From contig NZ_HE978637.1 in the NCBI RefSeq assembly GCF_000312105.1, positions 888,534 through 952,533 of the forward strand: a DNA stretch of 64,000 bases, written 5' to 3'. The translations under genes were made by a program, and so were the position numbers. Shown here one piece after another: positions 17,420 to 25,317 of this stretch. This DNA comes from Aeromicrobium massiliense JC14 (GTDB taxonomy: Bacteria; Actinomycetota; Actinomycetes; Propionibacteriales; Nocardioidaceae). The first letter of the stretch is position 1. Every line of letters begins with the position of its first letter. The notes below the pieces were generated by a model. It worked only from the letters and a program-made list of their open reading frames with translations, did not search any database and was not told the origin of the DNA.

Positions 17420-17645
17420 GCGACCTCCTCGTCCGGGGACGGCGTCTTCCCTCGTGACTCGCAGTTCTACACCGAAGATGTCACGTTCACATGTCGAGCA
17501 CGGCCCGCCGGGTTACGGGCGGGTGACAGGTCGGTGGGGCGGACGGGTTCGGCGCAGGTCGTCCGAGCCGGATCCCGCGACTCGCCACGAGGGACGGGCG
17601 GACCGTGCCATGATGCTGGCGCCGGCCGGGGACCACGGAGGATCC

Positions 17646-18791
17646 ATGACGCTCGAGCTCGACCCCGCGACGCTGCGCGTGGCGCTGTGCCTCGTCCTGG
17701 TCACGACCCTGCTGCTCTTCTACGCGGTCACCTACCGGATCACCCGGGCGGCCTTCGTCGGGCACTGGTGCCTGGCCCTGCTGAGCATCGGCGGCGGGAC
17801 GCTGCTGTACGTGCTCAACGGCACCCAGGCCCAGCGCTGGGCCAACCCGCTCGGCAACGCGGTGGTGGTGCTGGGCGTGACCTTCGCCGTCTCGGGAGCG
17901 CGCTCCCTGCGTGGCCTGCGCACACCGTCGTGGTTCCTGGCCGTCCCCCCGGTGGCGGCCCTGGCCGCGTCCTGGTGGGACGACGCGGAGACGAACGTGT
18001 GGTCCGGCGCGGAGGTCGTGCTCGGGCTCGTCGGCGTCCTGTCGTGGATCGCGGCCGCGACGCTGTGGACCGACCGCCGCGGTGACGTCGCCCGGCTGCA
18101 GCGCGTGGTCGGTGCGGCCGGCGCCCTGTTCGGCACCTACTACCTCCTCCGCCTGGTGTTCTTCGTGCTTCTCGGCCCGGACGACGCGTTCTTCCGGCGC
18201 ACGTTCGGCGCCGTGCCCACGACGCTCGCGATCCTCGTCCTGCTCATCGCGATCACCTTCACCGTCGCCGCGCTGCACACCGAGCAGCAGACGATGGACC
18301 TGCAGGTGCGGGCCAGCCGGGACGGGCTGACCGGCCTGCTCAACCGGCAGGAGTTCCTGCGCCTGGCCGAGGTCGAGGCGCGGCTGCTGGCCCGGGCGCG
18401 TCGGCCCGCGGCCGTCGTCCTGGTCGACATCGACCACTTCAAGCAGGTGAACGACCAGCACGGGCACGACGCCGGCGACCAGGTGCTGCGCTCGTTCGCC
18501 ACGAGCAGCCGGCAGGCCCTGCGCTCGACCGACCTGCTCGGGAGGTACGGCGGCGAGGAGTTCGTGTTCCTGCTGCCGGGCGCCAGCACCGCGGAGGCCG
18601 AGCACGTCATGCAGGACGTGCGCCTGCACGTCACGGGAGCGGGACACGACGGGCCGCCGGTGACCGCCAGCTTCGGCGTGGCGCCGCTGGAGCCGGGGGA
18701 GAGAGTCGAGGAGGCCATCGCCGCGGCCGACGCGGCGCTCTACCGCGCGAAGGCGCAGGGACGCGACCGGGTGGTCGTCGCGGAGGGCTGA
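17646..18791 (+). CDS. Membrane-bound diguanylate cyclase (GGDEF), copy 2
   Basis: A 381-residue paralogue of the protein at 15354, with the same layout: about six membrane segments (10-210), then GGDEF (225-378). GGEEF lies at 302-306 and the I-site RSTD at 293-296; DIDHFKQVND holds the metal Asp. Both copies share the N-terminal pattern LLFYAVTYRITRAA/WCLALLSI, which indicates a duplication and a common sensor module that I cannot assign to a named domain. GGAGG lies seven bases before the ATG. The 226-base gap to the patatin gene must carry divergent promoters; none is obvious. Confidence 0.92.
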   Translation: MTLELDPATLRVALCLVLVTTLLLFYAVTYRITRAAFVGHWCLALLSIGGGTLLYVLNGTQAQRWANPLGNAVVVLGVTFAVSGARSLRGLRTPSWFLAVPPVAALAASWWDDAETNVWSGAEVVLGLVGVLSWIAAATLWTDRRGDVARLQRVVGAAGALFGTYYLLRLVFFVLLGPDDAFFRRTFGAVPTTLAILVLLIAITFTVAALHTEQQTMDLQVRASRDGLTGLLNRQEFLRLAEVEARLLARARRPAAVVLVDIDHFKQVNDQHGHDAGDQVLRSFATSSRQALRSTDLLGRYGGEEFVFLLPGASTAEAEHVMQDVRLHVTGAGHDGPPVTASFGVAPLEPGERVEEAIAAADAALYRAKAQGRDRVVVAEG

Positions 18792-18801
18792 CCGGGCGCG
18801 A

Positions 18802-18972
18802 TCAGCCGAGCGCCAGCTCGGCCTCGAGGTCCTCGAGCTCGTCCAGCAGGGCGCGCAGCTCGGCGCTCCCGGGGTGCTCGGCGGTGCGGAGGTCAGCCAC
18901 GAGGGACAGCACCTCGTCGCGTCGCCAGCGGGCCTCGGCCGCGGCCAGGGGATCGATCGTCACACCCTCCAT
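18802..18972 (-). CDS. Small hypothetical protein, acidic helical
   Basis: A 56-residue frame with coding-like codon use for this genome, rich in Ala, Glu, Leu and Arg. It probably forms a helical hairpin, with heptad-like Leu in LRALLDELEDLEAELALG. No family is recognised. The ATG at 18972 is preferred; a TTG at 18990 and a GTG at 18963 are alternatives, and none has a good ribosome site. It ends 10 bases from the convergent cyclase gene. Confidence 0.45.
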   Translation of the reverse strand: MEGVTIDPLAAAEARWRRDEVLSLVADLRTAEHPGSAELRALLDELEDLEAELALG

Positions 18973-19021
18973 CGTCGGCCTGCGGACCAAGCAGATGAGG
19001 GATTTTCGGCCCCGGCGAGTC

Positions 19022-19040
19022 TGTGACGTCGATCGTCACA
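19022..19040. repeat. TGTGACG / CGTCACA palindrome between doxX and small ORF
   Basis: Perfect 7-bp arms (19022-19028 and 19034-19040) surround TCGAT. The last 12 bases recur exactly at 18953-18964, where they overlap the start region of the small ORF. It could be a doxX terminator or a regulator site. Confidence 0.5.
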
Positions 19041-19052
19041 GCGCCGACGGGC

Positions 19053-19478
19053 TCAGCGACCCCGACGCCAGGCGCCGGTCGACCACAGCGCCCACAGGAC
19101 GAGCAGGGGTTGGAACAGCAGCCGGACGCCGCGCTTGGCGTCCGAGTCCAGGCCGAAGGCGTCGGTGTGGGTGGCGTACTGGGAGATGTTGCCGGGGAAG
19201 ATCGCGACGAAGAACGCCGCGAGCAGCCAGCCGACGGCGACCTTGCGGCGCCCGAGCAGCAGGGCCGCGCCACCGAGCGTGATCTCCACGACGCCGGAGA
19301 CGACCACGACGGTGTCCTCGTCGAGCGGCGTCCAGCCCGGCACCTGCGCGCGGAACTCGTCGCGCGCGAACGTCAGGTGCGAGACGCCGGCGAGGACGAG
19401 GAACGAGCCCAGCGCGAGCCGGCCGATCGTCTGCGGGGCGGTCGTGCGCGGGTTCTCGTCGAGCGGCGTGAGCGGCAT
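19053..19478 (-). CDS. DoxX family membrane protein
   Basis: A 141-residue protein with four predicted membrane helices, the DoxX/DUF4870-like topology. The N-terminal helix carries ALGSFLVLAGVSHL and the second pair EITLGGAALLLGR, both typical of DoxX relatives such as those associated with oxidoreductases. The function is not established for this subgroup. CAGACT six bases before the ATG is an imperfect leaderless -10. It is divergent from the DUF3516 helicase gene, 69 bases away. Confidence 0.75.
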   Translation of the reverse strand: MPLTPLDENPRTTAPQTIGRLALGSFLVLAGVSHLTFARDEFRAQVPGWTPLDEDTVVVVSGVVEITLGGAALLLGRRKVAVGWLLAAFFVAIFPGNISQYATHTDAFGLDSDAKRGVRLLFQPLLVLWALWSTGAWRRGR

Positions 19479-19535
19479 GGGCCGAGTCTGTCAGCGTCGG
19501 GGCCGCCCGGCACGCCGGCGCGTCGCGGCACCCGC

Positions 19536-19541
19536 GACAAT
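19536..19541 (+). promoter_or_regulatory. GACAAT hexamer before the DUF3516 helicase
   Basis: GACAAT, six bases and ATG at 19548. It differs from the usual TANNNT only at the first position. The same hexamer precedes corA (32591-32596). Confidence 0.45.
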
Positions 19542-19547
19542 GGGACG

Positions 19548-22067
19548 ATGCGCCTCGTCGACCTGCTGCCCACCGGCACCACCACCGACGAGGACGTCGT
19601 CTACGACGCGTTCACGCAGTGGGTCGAGAAGCGCGGGCTCACGCTGTACCCGCACCAGGACGAGGCCGTGCTGGAGTGCCTGTCCGGCGCCAACGTCGTC
19701 CTGGCCACGCCCACCGGCTCGGGCAAGAGCCTGGTCGCCACCGGCGCGATGGCGGCCGCGCTCGCGCGCGGGGAGTGCAGCGTCTACACCGCCCCGATCA
19801 AGGCGCTGGTCAGCGAGAAGTTCTTCGACCTGTGCGAGGTGTTCGGCGCCGAGAACGTCGGCATGATCACCGGCGACGCCGCGGTCAACGCCGACGCCCC
19901 GATCATCGCCGCGACCGCCGAGGTGCTCGCCAACATGGCCCTGCGCGAGGGCGAGCAGACCGACGTCGGGCTGGTCGTGATGGACGAGTTCCACTACTAC
20001 GCCGACCCCGACCGGGGCTGGGCGTGGCAGGTGCCGCTGCTGGAGCTGCCGCGGGCCCAGTTCCTGCTCATGTCGGCGACGCTGGGCGACACGACCCGGC
20101 TGCAGGAGCGACTCGCCGAGCGCACCGGACGTCCGACGGTCGCCGTCACCACCGCCGAGCGTCCGGTGCCGCTGGTCAGCGAGTACGTCATGTCGCCGGT
20201 GCAGGAGACGCTGGAGAACCTGGTCGAGACCCACCAGACGCCGGTCTACGTCGTCCACTTCACCCAGGCCTCGGCGCTGGAGCGCGCGCAGGCGCTCACC
20301 AGCGTCAAGGTGGCCACGCGCGAGGAGCGTGACGCGATCGCCGAGCAGATCGGCGACTTCCGCTTCACCTCCGCGTTCGGCAAGACCCTGTCGCGCCTGG
20401 TGCGCATGGGCATCGGCGTGCACCACGCGGGCATGCTGCCGCGCTACCGCCGGCTCGTCGAGACGCTCACCCAGGCCGGCCTGCTCAAGGTCGTCTGCGG
20501 CACCGACACCCTCGGCGTGGGCATCAACGTGCCGATCCGCACCGTGCTGTTCAGCGGGCTGAGCAAGTACGACGGCACCCGCCAGCGCCAGCTGCAGGTA
20601 CGTGAGTTCCAGCAGATCGCCGGCCGGGCCGGGCGCGCCGGGTTCGACACCGTCGGGCACGTCGTGGTGCTCGCCCCCGAGCACGAGATCGAGAACGCCA
20701 AGGCGCTGGCCAAGGCCGGTGACGACCCCAAGAAGCGCCGCAAGGTCGTGCGCAAGAAGGCCCCCGAGGGCTTCGTGTCCTGGAACGAGACGACCTTCGA
20801 GAAGCTGGTGCACGGCACGCCCGAGCCGCTCGTCTCGCGCATGCGGGTCAGCCACGCGATGGTGCTCGACGTCGTGAGCCGTCCGGGCGACGCCCGGGCG
20901 TCCCTGGAGCGCATGCTGCGCGAGAGCGACGAGACGCCCGAGCGCCAGGACGCGCTGCTGGCCCAGGTCGACGAGATCCTCGACGCGCTGCTGACCGGCG
21001 GCGTCGTCGAGCGGATCGACCCGCCGGACGACGAGGGACGCACCCTGCGGCTCACCGTGGACCTGCAGGCCAACTTCGCGCTGAACCAGCCGCTGAGCCC
21101 GTTCGCCGTGGCCACCCTGGAGCTGCTCGACCCCGAGTCCGAGACCTTCGCGCTGGACGTCGTCTCGGTGCTGGAGGCCACCCTCGACGACCCGCGACCG
21201 ATCATCTCCGCGCAGCGCTTCCGGGCCCGCGGCGAGGCGGTGGCCGAGATGAAGGCCGAGGGCATGGAGTACGAGGAGCGCATGGACGCCCTCGAGGACG
21301 TCGAGCACCCGCAGCCGCTGCGCGACCTGCTCGAGGCCGCGTACGAGACCTACCGCGCCGGCCACCCGTGGGTCGCCGACCACCAGCTGCGGCCCAAGTC
21401 GGTCGTGCGCGAGATGTGGGAGCGGGCGATGACCTTCTCCGAGCTCGTCTCCGAGTACGGGCTGGCGCGCTCGGAGGGCATGGTGCTGCGCTACCTGTCC
21501 GACGTCTACAAGACGCTCGTGCGCACCGTGCCCGAGCGCGTCCGCACCGAGGAGCTGGGCGACCTCACCGAGTGGCTCGGCGAGCTGGTCCGCCAGACCG
21601 ACTCGAGCCTGCTGGACGAGTGGGAGCAGCTCGTCCACCCCGGCGAGGACGTGGCCGAGGTGCGGCCGCAGGCCGACGGCAGCGCTCCGCCGCGCCCGGT
21701 CACCGGCAACGCGCGAGCGTTCCGCGTGCTGGTGCGCAACGCCCTCTTCCGCCGGGTCGAGCTCGCCGCGCTCGGTCGCTGGGACGCGCTCGGTGACCTC
21801 GACGCCGAGGCGGGCTGGACCGCCGACGCCTGGCGTGAGGCGGTCGACGAGTACCTGGACGAGTACGAGTCGATCGGCACCGGTCCCGCGGCCCGAGGTC
21901 CGCAGCTGTTCATGGTCGCCGAGGAGGGCGACACCTGGCGCGTGCGCCAGACCTTCGACGACCCCGCGGGCGACCGCGACTGGGGCATCAGCGCCGAGGT
22001 CGACCTGCCGGCGTCCGACGCCGCGGGGGAGGCCGTCGTGCGGGTGCTGGACGTCGGCCCGGCCTGA
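19548..22067 (+). CDS. DEAD/DEAH-box helicase with DUF3516
   Basis: An 839-residue Ski2-like superfamily 2 helicase. Walker A ATPTGSGKS is near residue 56, DEFH is near 146, followed by MSATLGD and motif VI QIAGRAGRAG near 362. The C-terminal half (from about 430) is the DUF3516 region found in actinobacterial proteins of this length. Nucleic acid unwinding is clear from the motifs; the substrate and physiological role are not. The ATG at 19548 gives MRLVDLLP, the natural N-terminus ahead of the helicase core. It stands alone, with its own promoter-like GACAAT and an LLM oxidoreductase gene after 46 bases. Confidence 0.9.
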   Translation: MRLVDLLPTGTTTDEDVVYDAFTQWVEKRGLTLYPHQDEAVLECLSGANVVLATPTGSGKSLVATGAMAAALARGECSVYTAPIKALVSEKFFDLCEVFGAENVGMITGDAAVNADAPIIAATAEVLANMALREGEQTDVGLVVMDEFHYYADPDRGWAWQVPLLELPRAQFLLMSATLGDTTRLQERLAERTGRPTVAVTTAERPVPLVSEYVMSPVQETLENLVETHQTPVYVVHFTQASALERAQALTSVKVATREERDAIAEQIGDFRFTSAFGKTLSRLVRMGIGVHHAGMLPRYRRLVETLTQAGLLKVVCGTDTLGVGINVPIRTVLFSGLSKYDGTRQRQLQVREFQQIAGRAGRAGFDTVGHVVVLAPEHEIENAKALAKAGDDPKKRRKVVRKKAPEGFVSWNETTFEKLVHGTPEPLVSRMRVSHAMVLDVVSRPGDARASLERMLRESDETPERQDALLAQVDEILDALLTGGVVERIDPPDDEGRTLRLTVDLQANFALNQPLSPFAVATLELLDPESETFALDVVSVLEATLDDPRPIISAQRFRARGEAVAEMKAEGMEYEERMDALEDVEHPQPLRDLLEAAYETYRAGHPWVADHQLRPKSVVREMWERAMTFSELVSEYGLARSEGMVLRYLSDVYKTLVRTVPERVRTEELGDLTEWLGELVRQTDSSLLDEWEQLVHPGEDVAEVRPQADGSAPPRPVTGNARAFRVLVRNALFRRVELAALGRWDALGDLDAEAGWTADAWREAVDEYLDEYESIGTGPAARGPQLFMVAEEGDTWRVRQTFDDPAGDRDWGISAEVDLPASDAAGEAVVRVLDVGPA

Positions 22068-22101
22068 CCGCGCTCGAGGTGTGAGCCCCGCGGCCCCCGC
22101 C

Positions 22102-22107
22102 TAGCGT
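22102..22107 (+). promoter_or_regulatory. TAGCGT -10 hexamer, leaderless LLM gene
   Basis: TAGCGT, six bases (GGGGCC) and ATG at 22114. Confidence 0.65.
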
Positions 22108-22113
22108 GGGGCC

Positions 22114-23094
22114 ATGATGCGTTTCGGGTACACCCTCATGACCGAGCAGGCCCCGCCGCAGCGGCTCGTCCAGCACGCCGTCACCGCCGAGCAGGCCGGC
22201 TTCGACTTCGCCGTGAGCAGCGACCACTTCTTCCCGTGGGTCGACGAGCAGGGCCACAGCCCCAACGCCTGGGTGCTGCTCGGCGCCGTCGCCCAGGCGA
22301 CCAGCACGCTCCCGCTGATGACCTACGTGACCGCGCCGATCATGCGCTACCACCCGGCGGTGGTCGCCCAGCAGGCCGCGACCCTGGGCATCCTCAGCGA
22401 GGGACGCTTCACGCTCGGGCTGGGCGCCGGCGAGAACCTCAACGAGCACGTCGTGGGCCGCGGCTGGCCGCCGGTCAACGTGCGGCACGAGATGTTCTCC
22501 GAGGCGCTCGACATCATCAACGCGCTCTTCGACGGCGGCTACGTGTCGTACCAGGGCAAGCACCTGAGCGTGGACTCGGCGAAGCTCTGGGACCTGCCCG
22601 AGCAGCGCGTCCCGATCGGCGTCGCGGTCAGCGGCGAGCAGTCGATCAGGGTCGGTGCTCCGCGGGCGGACGTCATGATCTCCACCGAGCCCGACCCGTC
22701 GCTCGCGCCGCTGTGGGACGAGCACGCGCGCGGTGGAGCGGGCGGGCGCAAGGTCGCGCAGCTGCCGATCGCGTGGGGCGCGGACGCCGAGGCCGCGAAG
22801 CAGCGGGCGCACGAGCAGTTCCGCTGGTTCGCCGGCGGCTGGAAGGTCAACGCCGAGCTTCCCGGGCCGGCCGGCTTCGCCGGGGCGACCCAGTTCGTCC
22901 GTCCCGAGGACGTGGCGGACCAGATCCCGTGCGGTGACGACGTCGACGCGGTCGTGGAGGCCGTGCGGCCGTTCGCCGAGGCCGGCTACACCGACCTGGC
23001 CCTGGTGCAGATCGGCGACGAGGCGCAGGAGGAGCTGTTCGACACCGGCGTGGCCCGCCTGCTGCCCGCCCTGCGCGAGGCGTTCGACGACTGA
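22114..23094 (+). CDS. F420-dependent LLM-class oxidoreductase
   Basis: A 326-residue luciferase-like TIM-barrel flavoenzyme of the F420 glucose-6-phosphate dehydrogenase-like group (TIGR03557 type). The blocks SSDHFFPWVDEQGHSPNAW, MTYVTAPIMRYHPAVVAQQ and GLGAGENLNEHV are typical and include the residues around the deazaflavin pocket. It transfers hydride between F420 and an unknown substrate. Its start is fixed by the TAGCGT hexamer; a second ATG follows directly. The gene is convergent with the GNAT gene, one base apart. Confidence 0.9.
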   Translation: MMRFGYTLMTEQAPPQRLVQHAVTAEQAGFDFAVSSDHFFPWVDEQGHSPNAWVLLGAVAQATSTLPLMTYVTAPIMRYHPAVVAQQAATLGILSEGRFTLGLGAGENLNEHVVGRGWPPVNVRHEMFSEALDIINALFDGGYVSYQGKHLSVDSAKLWDLPEQRVPIGVAVSGEQSIRVGAPRADVMISTEPDPSLAPLWDEHARGGAGGRKVAQLPIAWGADAEAAKQRAHEQFRWFAGGWKVNAELPGPAGFAGATQFVRPEDVADQIPCGDDVDAVVEAVRPFAEAGYTDLALVQIGDEAQEELFDTGVARLLPALREAFDD

Positions 23095-23095
23095 G

Positions 23096-23395
23096 CTAGG
23101 CCGAGGGCTCGCCGGCCGGCTCGACCAGGTCGGCGAGCTCGGGGTGCTCGTCGAGGTAGTGCCGCACGTACGAGCAGGTCGGGCGCACCCGGCGACCCGA
23201 CGCGCGGACGTCCTGCAGCGCGGCACCGACCAGCTCGGCCGCCATGCCCTGCCCGGAGAACGCGTCGTCCACGACGGTGTGGTCCATGACCACGACGTCG
23301 CCCTCGACCCGGGCCTGGGTGAACCCGGCCTGCTCGCCGTCGACGTGGATCACGTAGCGCTGGCCGGTCTCGTCGTGCTCGATGGAGGTGCTCAT
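23096..23395 (-). CDS. Small GNAT-type N-acetyltransferase (YjdJ-like)
   Basis: A 99-residue protein matching the short COG2388 acetyltransferase group. The core VVMDHTVVDDAFSGQGMAAELVGAAL contains the acetyl-CoA loop (key part SGQGMAAELV), and the conserved CSYVRHYLDEHPE near the C-terminus includes the Cys and Tyr of the family. The substrate is unknown. The ATG at 23395 is the natural family start. TTCAGT lies six bases upstream, a weak -10. The PPOX gene lies 14 bases upstream on the same strand, so co-transcription is possible. Confidence 0.88.
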   Translation of the reverse strand: MSTSIEHDETGQRYVIHVDGEQAGFTQARVEGDVVVMDHTVVDDAFSGQGMAAELVGAALQDVRASGRRVRPTCSYVRHYLDEHPELADLVEPAGEPSA

Positions 23396-23409
23396 GCGCC
23401 CACTGAACC

Positions 23410-23823
23410 TCAGGCCGGGGCCAGGCGCACGCGGCGGCCGGTGATGGCGGTCGAGCGCAGACGCACGAGCGTGGTGCGCTCGCCGGCGGCCCACGGCCGC
23501 AGGCCGCGGTCGCGCAGGGTGGCGGCGAGCTCGTCGTCGTGGACGACCTCGGCACGTCCGCGCAGCAGGATGCTCCAGCCGCTCTGGAAGGTGTCGTCGT
23601 GGTGGTCGACCTGGAACAGCACCTCGTCGGCGTCGGCGGACCGCGCGAGCAGGCCGTCGGCGAGCGTCAGCCAGAAGACGTCGCCGTCGAGCTCGCGGTA
23701 GTTCACCGGCACCAGCTGCAGCGCGCCGTCGTGGTCGACGAAGGCGATGCGCCCGACGACCCCGGCGCCCAGCAGCCGCCGGGCCTCGTCGGGGTCGAGG
23801 ACGGTGGGTCCGTGCTCGCTCAT
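23410..23823 (-). CDS. Pyridoxamine 5'-phosphate oxidase-like flavoprotein
   Basis: A 137-residue split-barrel protein of the PPOX/FMN-binding family. The pattern ARRLLGAGVVGRIAFVDHDGALQLVPVNY (key part GRIAFV) starts the barrel, and VLFQVDHHDDTFQSGWSILLRG (key part GWSILLRG) is the usual dimer-interface strand pair. Members bind FMN, F420 or heme, and which one applies here cannot be told. Its ATG overlaps the TGA of the upstream coiled-coil gene by four bases, so the two are translationally coupled. Confidence 0.87.
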   Translation of the reverse strand: MSEHGPTVLDPDEARRLLGAGVVGRIAFVDHDGALQLVPVNYRELDGDVFWLTLADGLLARSADADEVLFQVDHHDDTFQSGWSILLRGRAEVVHDDELAATLRDRGLRPWAAGERTTLVRLRSTAITGRRVRLAPA

Positions 23824-24674
23824 GTCGCTCCTTCGTCGTCGGGGTCGAGGCCCAGCCGGGCCTGCTCGTGGCGGACCTCGGCCCGGGTGAGCGCGGCGTC
23901 GGCGGACTCCTGGGCCGTGACGGCCGTCTCGAGCTCCGCGCTGGCGTGCGCCAGGCGCTCGGTGAGGTCCTCGACGTCGCGCTGGGCCTGGGCCAGGCGC
24001 AACGAGGTCTCGTCGTAGGCGGTGCGGCTGATGGCCAGCTCCTGTTCGGCCGCGGCCAGCTCGCGCAGGGCGGCGGCTCGACGCCGCAGGGCCTCGCGCT
24101 CGGCGCGGTCGTCGGCCGGCTCGGCCGAGCGTCGGGAGGCACCGACCCGGGGCAGCTCGAGGGCGTCGGGCACGGCGACCGACTCGCGGACGTCGAGCGG
24201 CTCGAGCCCGGTGGCGACCAGGGGACGGACGAGCAGGCCCGAACGGGCCGCGACGGCGGCGCCCTCGTCGGACACCACGGCGCGCAGCGTGGCGTCGAGC
24301 TCGCGCAGGGCCACTGCGCCGATGCGCTGGCCGAGGACGCGTCCACGGCCGGTCGCGACCTGGACCGCCTCGGACATCAGGGTGCGGCGGCGGGCGTCGA
24401 GCGTCCGCCGGGCGGCGCGGTCGGTGCCGGCGCCGTCGCGCAGCTGCTCGCCGATGTCGGCCAGCTCCTCCAGCAGCGCCGGGCCGCCCTCGCCGAGCAG
24501 GTCGACGAGCCAGGCGGCCACGGAGGGCTTGGGCAGCCGCTTGACGGCGTCGGCGAGCTCCTTGTCGACCTCGCGCGCGGCCTTCACGGCGTCGTCGCGC
24601 GCGGCGGTGAAGTCGCTGAGCGGGGCGCGGTACAGCTCGCGCGCCACCTCGGCGACCTGCGCGGACGTCGTCAT
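23820..24674 (-). CDS. Coiled-coil hypothetical protein
   Basis: A 284-residue protein without recognised domains or membrane segments. The N-terminal part (to about 150) is helical with conserved-looking KRLPKPSVAAWLVDLL; the second half (190-275) is a long Glu/Ala/Arg-rich coiled coil. The sequence resembles uncharacterised actinobacterial proteins that I cannot name. The ATG at 24674 sits six bases after TACGGT, which excludes the upstream in-frame ATG at 24692 that would precede the promoter hexamer. It is coupled to the downstream PPOX gene. Confidence 0.7.
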   Translation of the reverse strand: MTTSAQVAEVARELYRAPLSDFTAARDDAVKAAREVDKELADAVKRLPKPSVAAWLVDLLGEGGPALLEELADIGEQLRDGAGTDRAARRTLDARRRTLMSEAVQVATGRGRVLGQRIGAVALRELDATLRAVVSDEGAAVAARSGLLVRPLVATGLEPLDVRESVAVPDALELPRVGASRRSAEPADDRAEREALRRRAAALRELAAAEQELAISRTAYDETSLRLAQAQRDVEDLTERLAHASAELETAVTAQESADAALTRAEVRHEQARLGLDPDDEGAT

Positions 24675-24680
24675 GGCGCC

Positions 24681-24686
24681 ACCGTA
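24681..24686 (-). promoter_or_regulatory. TACGGT -10 hexamer, leaderless coiled-coil gene
   Basis: TACGGT, six bases (GGCGCC) and ATG at 24674 on the minus strand. Confidence 0.65.
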
Positions 24687-24711
24687 GAGCACCGGGCCCG
24701 CGCCGACGACC

Positions 24712-25053
24712 TCACCGGACGGCGGCGCAGCGCAGGCACAGGGACGCCGTGGGGCGCGCGGCGAGCCGCTCGGCCGGGATCGGCTCGCCGCACCGCTCGC
24801 ACGTGCCGTACGTGCCCTCGTCGAGCCGGCGGAGCGCGGCGCGGGCCTCGTCGGCGCGCCGGCGAGCCTGCTGGGCGAGCGCCTCGACCTGGGCGCGCTC
24901 GAAGGCGATGGTGGCGCCCTCGGGGTCGTGCTCGTCGTCGGCGTTGGAGCCCTCGGACGCGCTCACGATCGCCGCGTGGTCGTCGTCGAGCGCCGCGAGC
25001 CGGCCGAGGGCAGCGGCCAGCTCCGCGTCGAGCCGCTGCCGGACGTCGGGCAC
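24712..25053 (-). CDS. DksA/TraR-type C4 zinc-finger protein
   Basis: A 113-residue protein with an N-terminal coiled coil and a C-terminal DksA/TraR zinc finger formed by Cys85, Cys88, Cys106 and Cys109 (YGTCERCGEPIP and CLRCA). Relatives bind the RNA polymerase secondary channel or act as small zinc proteins; the short coiled coil here lacks a clear acidic DxxDxA tip, so DksA-like activity is uncertain. The GTG at 25053 is the first start codon consistent with the family. It follows the small membrane gene by eight bases and probably shares its transcript. Confidence 0.83.
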   Translation of the reverse strand: MPDVRQRLDAELAAALGRLAALDDDHAAIVSASEGSNADDEHDPEGATIAFERAQVEALAQQARRRADEARAALRRLDEGTYGTCERCGEPIPAERLAARPTASLCLRCAAVR

Positions 25054-25061
25054 GGGCGTGG

Positions 25062-25265
25062 CTAGCGTCGCGGGGACTCGTCGTTGCCGGTCGTGATCAC
25101 GAGCAGGCCGGCAGCGACGACGATAGCCAGCACCACGCCGGTGACGACACCGGTGCGGAGGCTGCCGAACAGGGCCGACAGCAGCAGGCAGAGGGCGACC
25201 GCGGAGGTCGCGAACGCCATGAGGAGAGGGTCTTTCGTGGGGCGGGGAAGGGTGGGGAAGCTCAC
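25062..25265 (-). CDS. Small two-helix membrane protein
   Basis: A 67-residue protein with two hydrophobic helices (about 16-34 and 38-57) and a charged tail. No family is recognised. The GTG at 25265 is supported by TATCCT exactly six bases upstream, and codon use is typical of the genome. It probably leads the transcript that continues into the DksA-type gene. Confidence 0.65.
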   Translation of the reverse strand: MSFPTLPRPTKDPLLMAFATSAVALCLLLSALFGSLRTGVVTGVVLAIVVAAGLLVITTGNDESPRR

Positions 25266-25271
25266 CGGTCA

Positions 25272-25277
25272 AGGATA
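25272..25277 (-). promoter_or_regulatory. TATCCT -10 hexamer, leaderless small membrane gene
   Basis: TATCCT, six bases (TGACCG) and GTG at 25265 on the minus strand. Confidence 0.6.
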
Positions 25278-25317
25278 GGTCGGATCCCCCGGAATCTCGC
25301 ATTCGTGCCCGGGTGTG

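Noticed and set aside
19022-19040. TGTGACG...CGTCACA as a CRP/GlxR-type site
   Set aside because: The TGTGA and TCACA half-sites are nine bases apart, not six as in CRP-family operators. Kept only as a palindrome.
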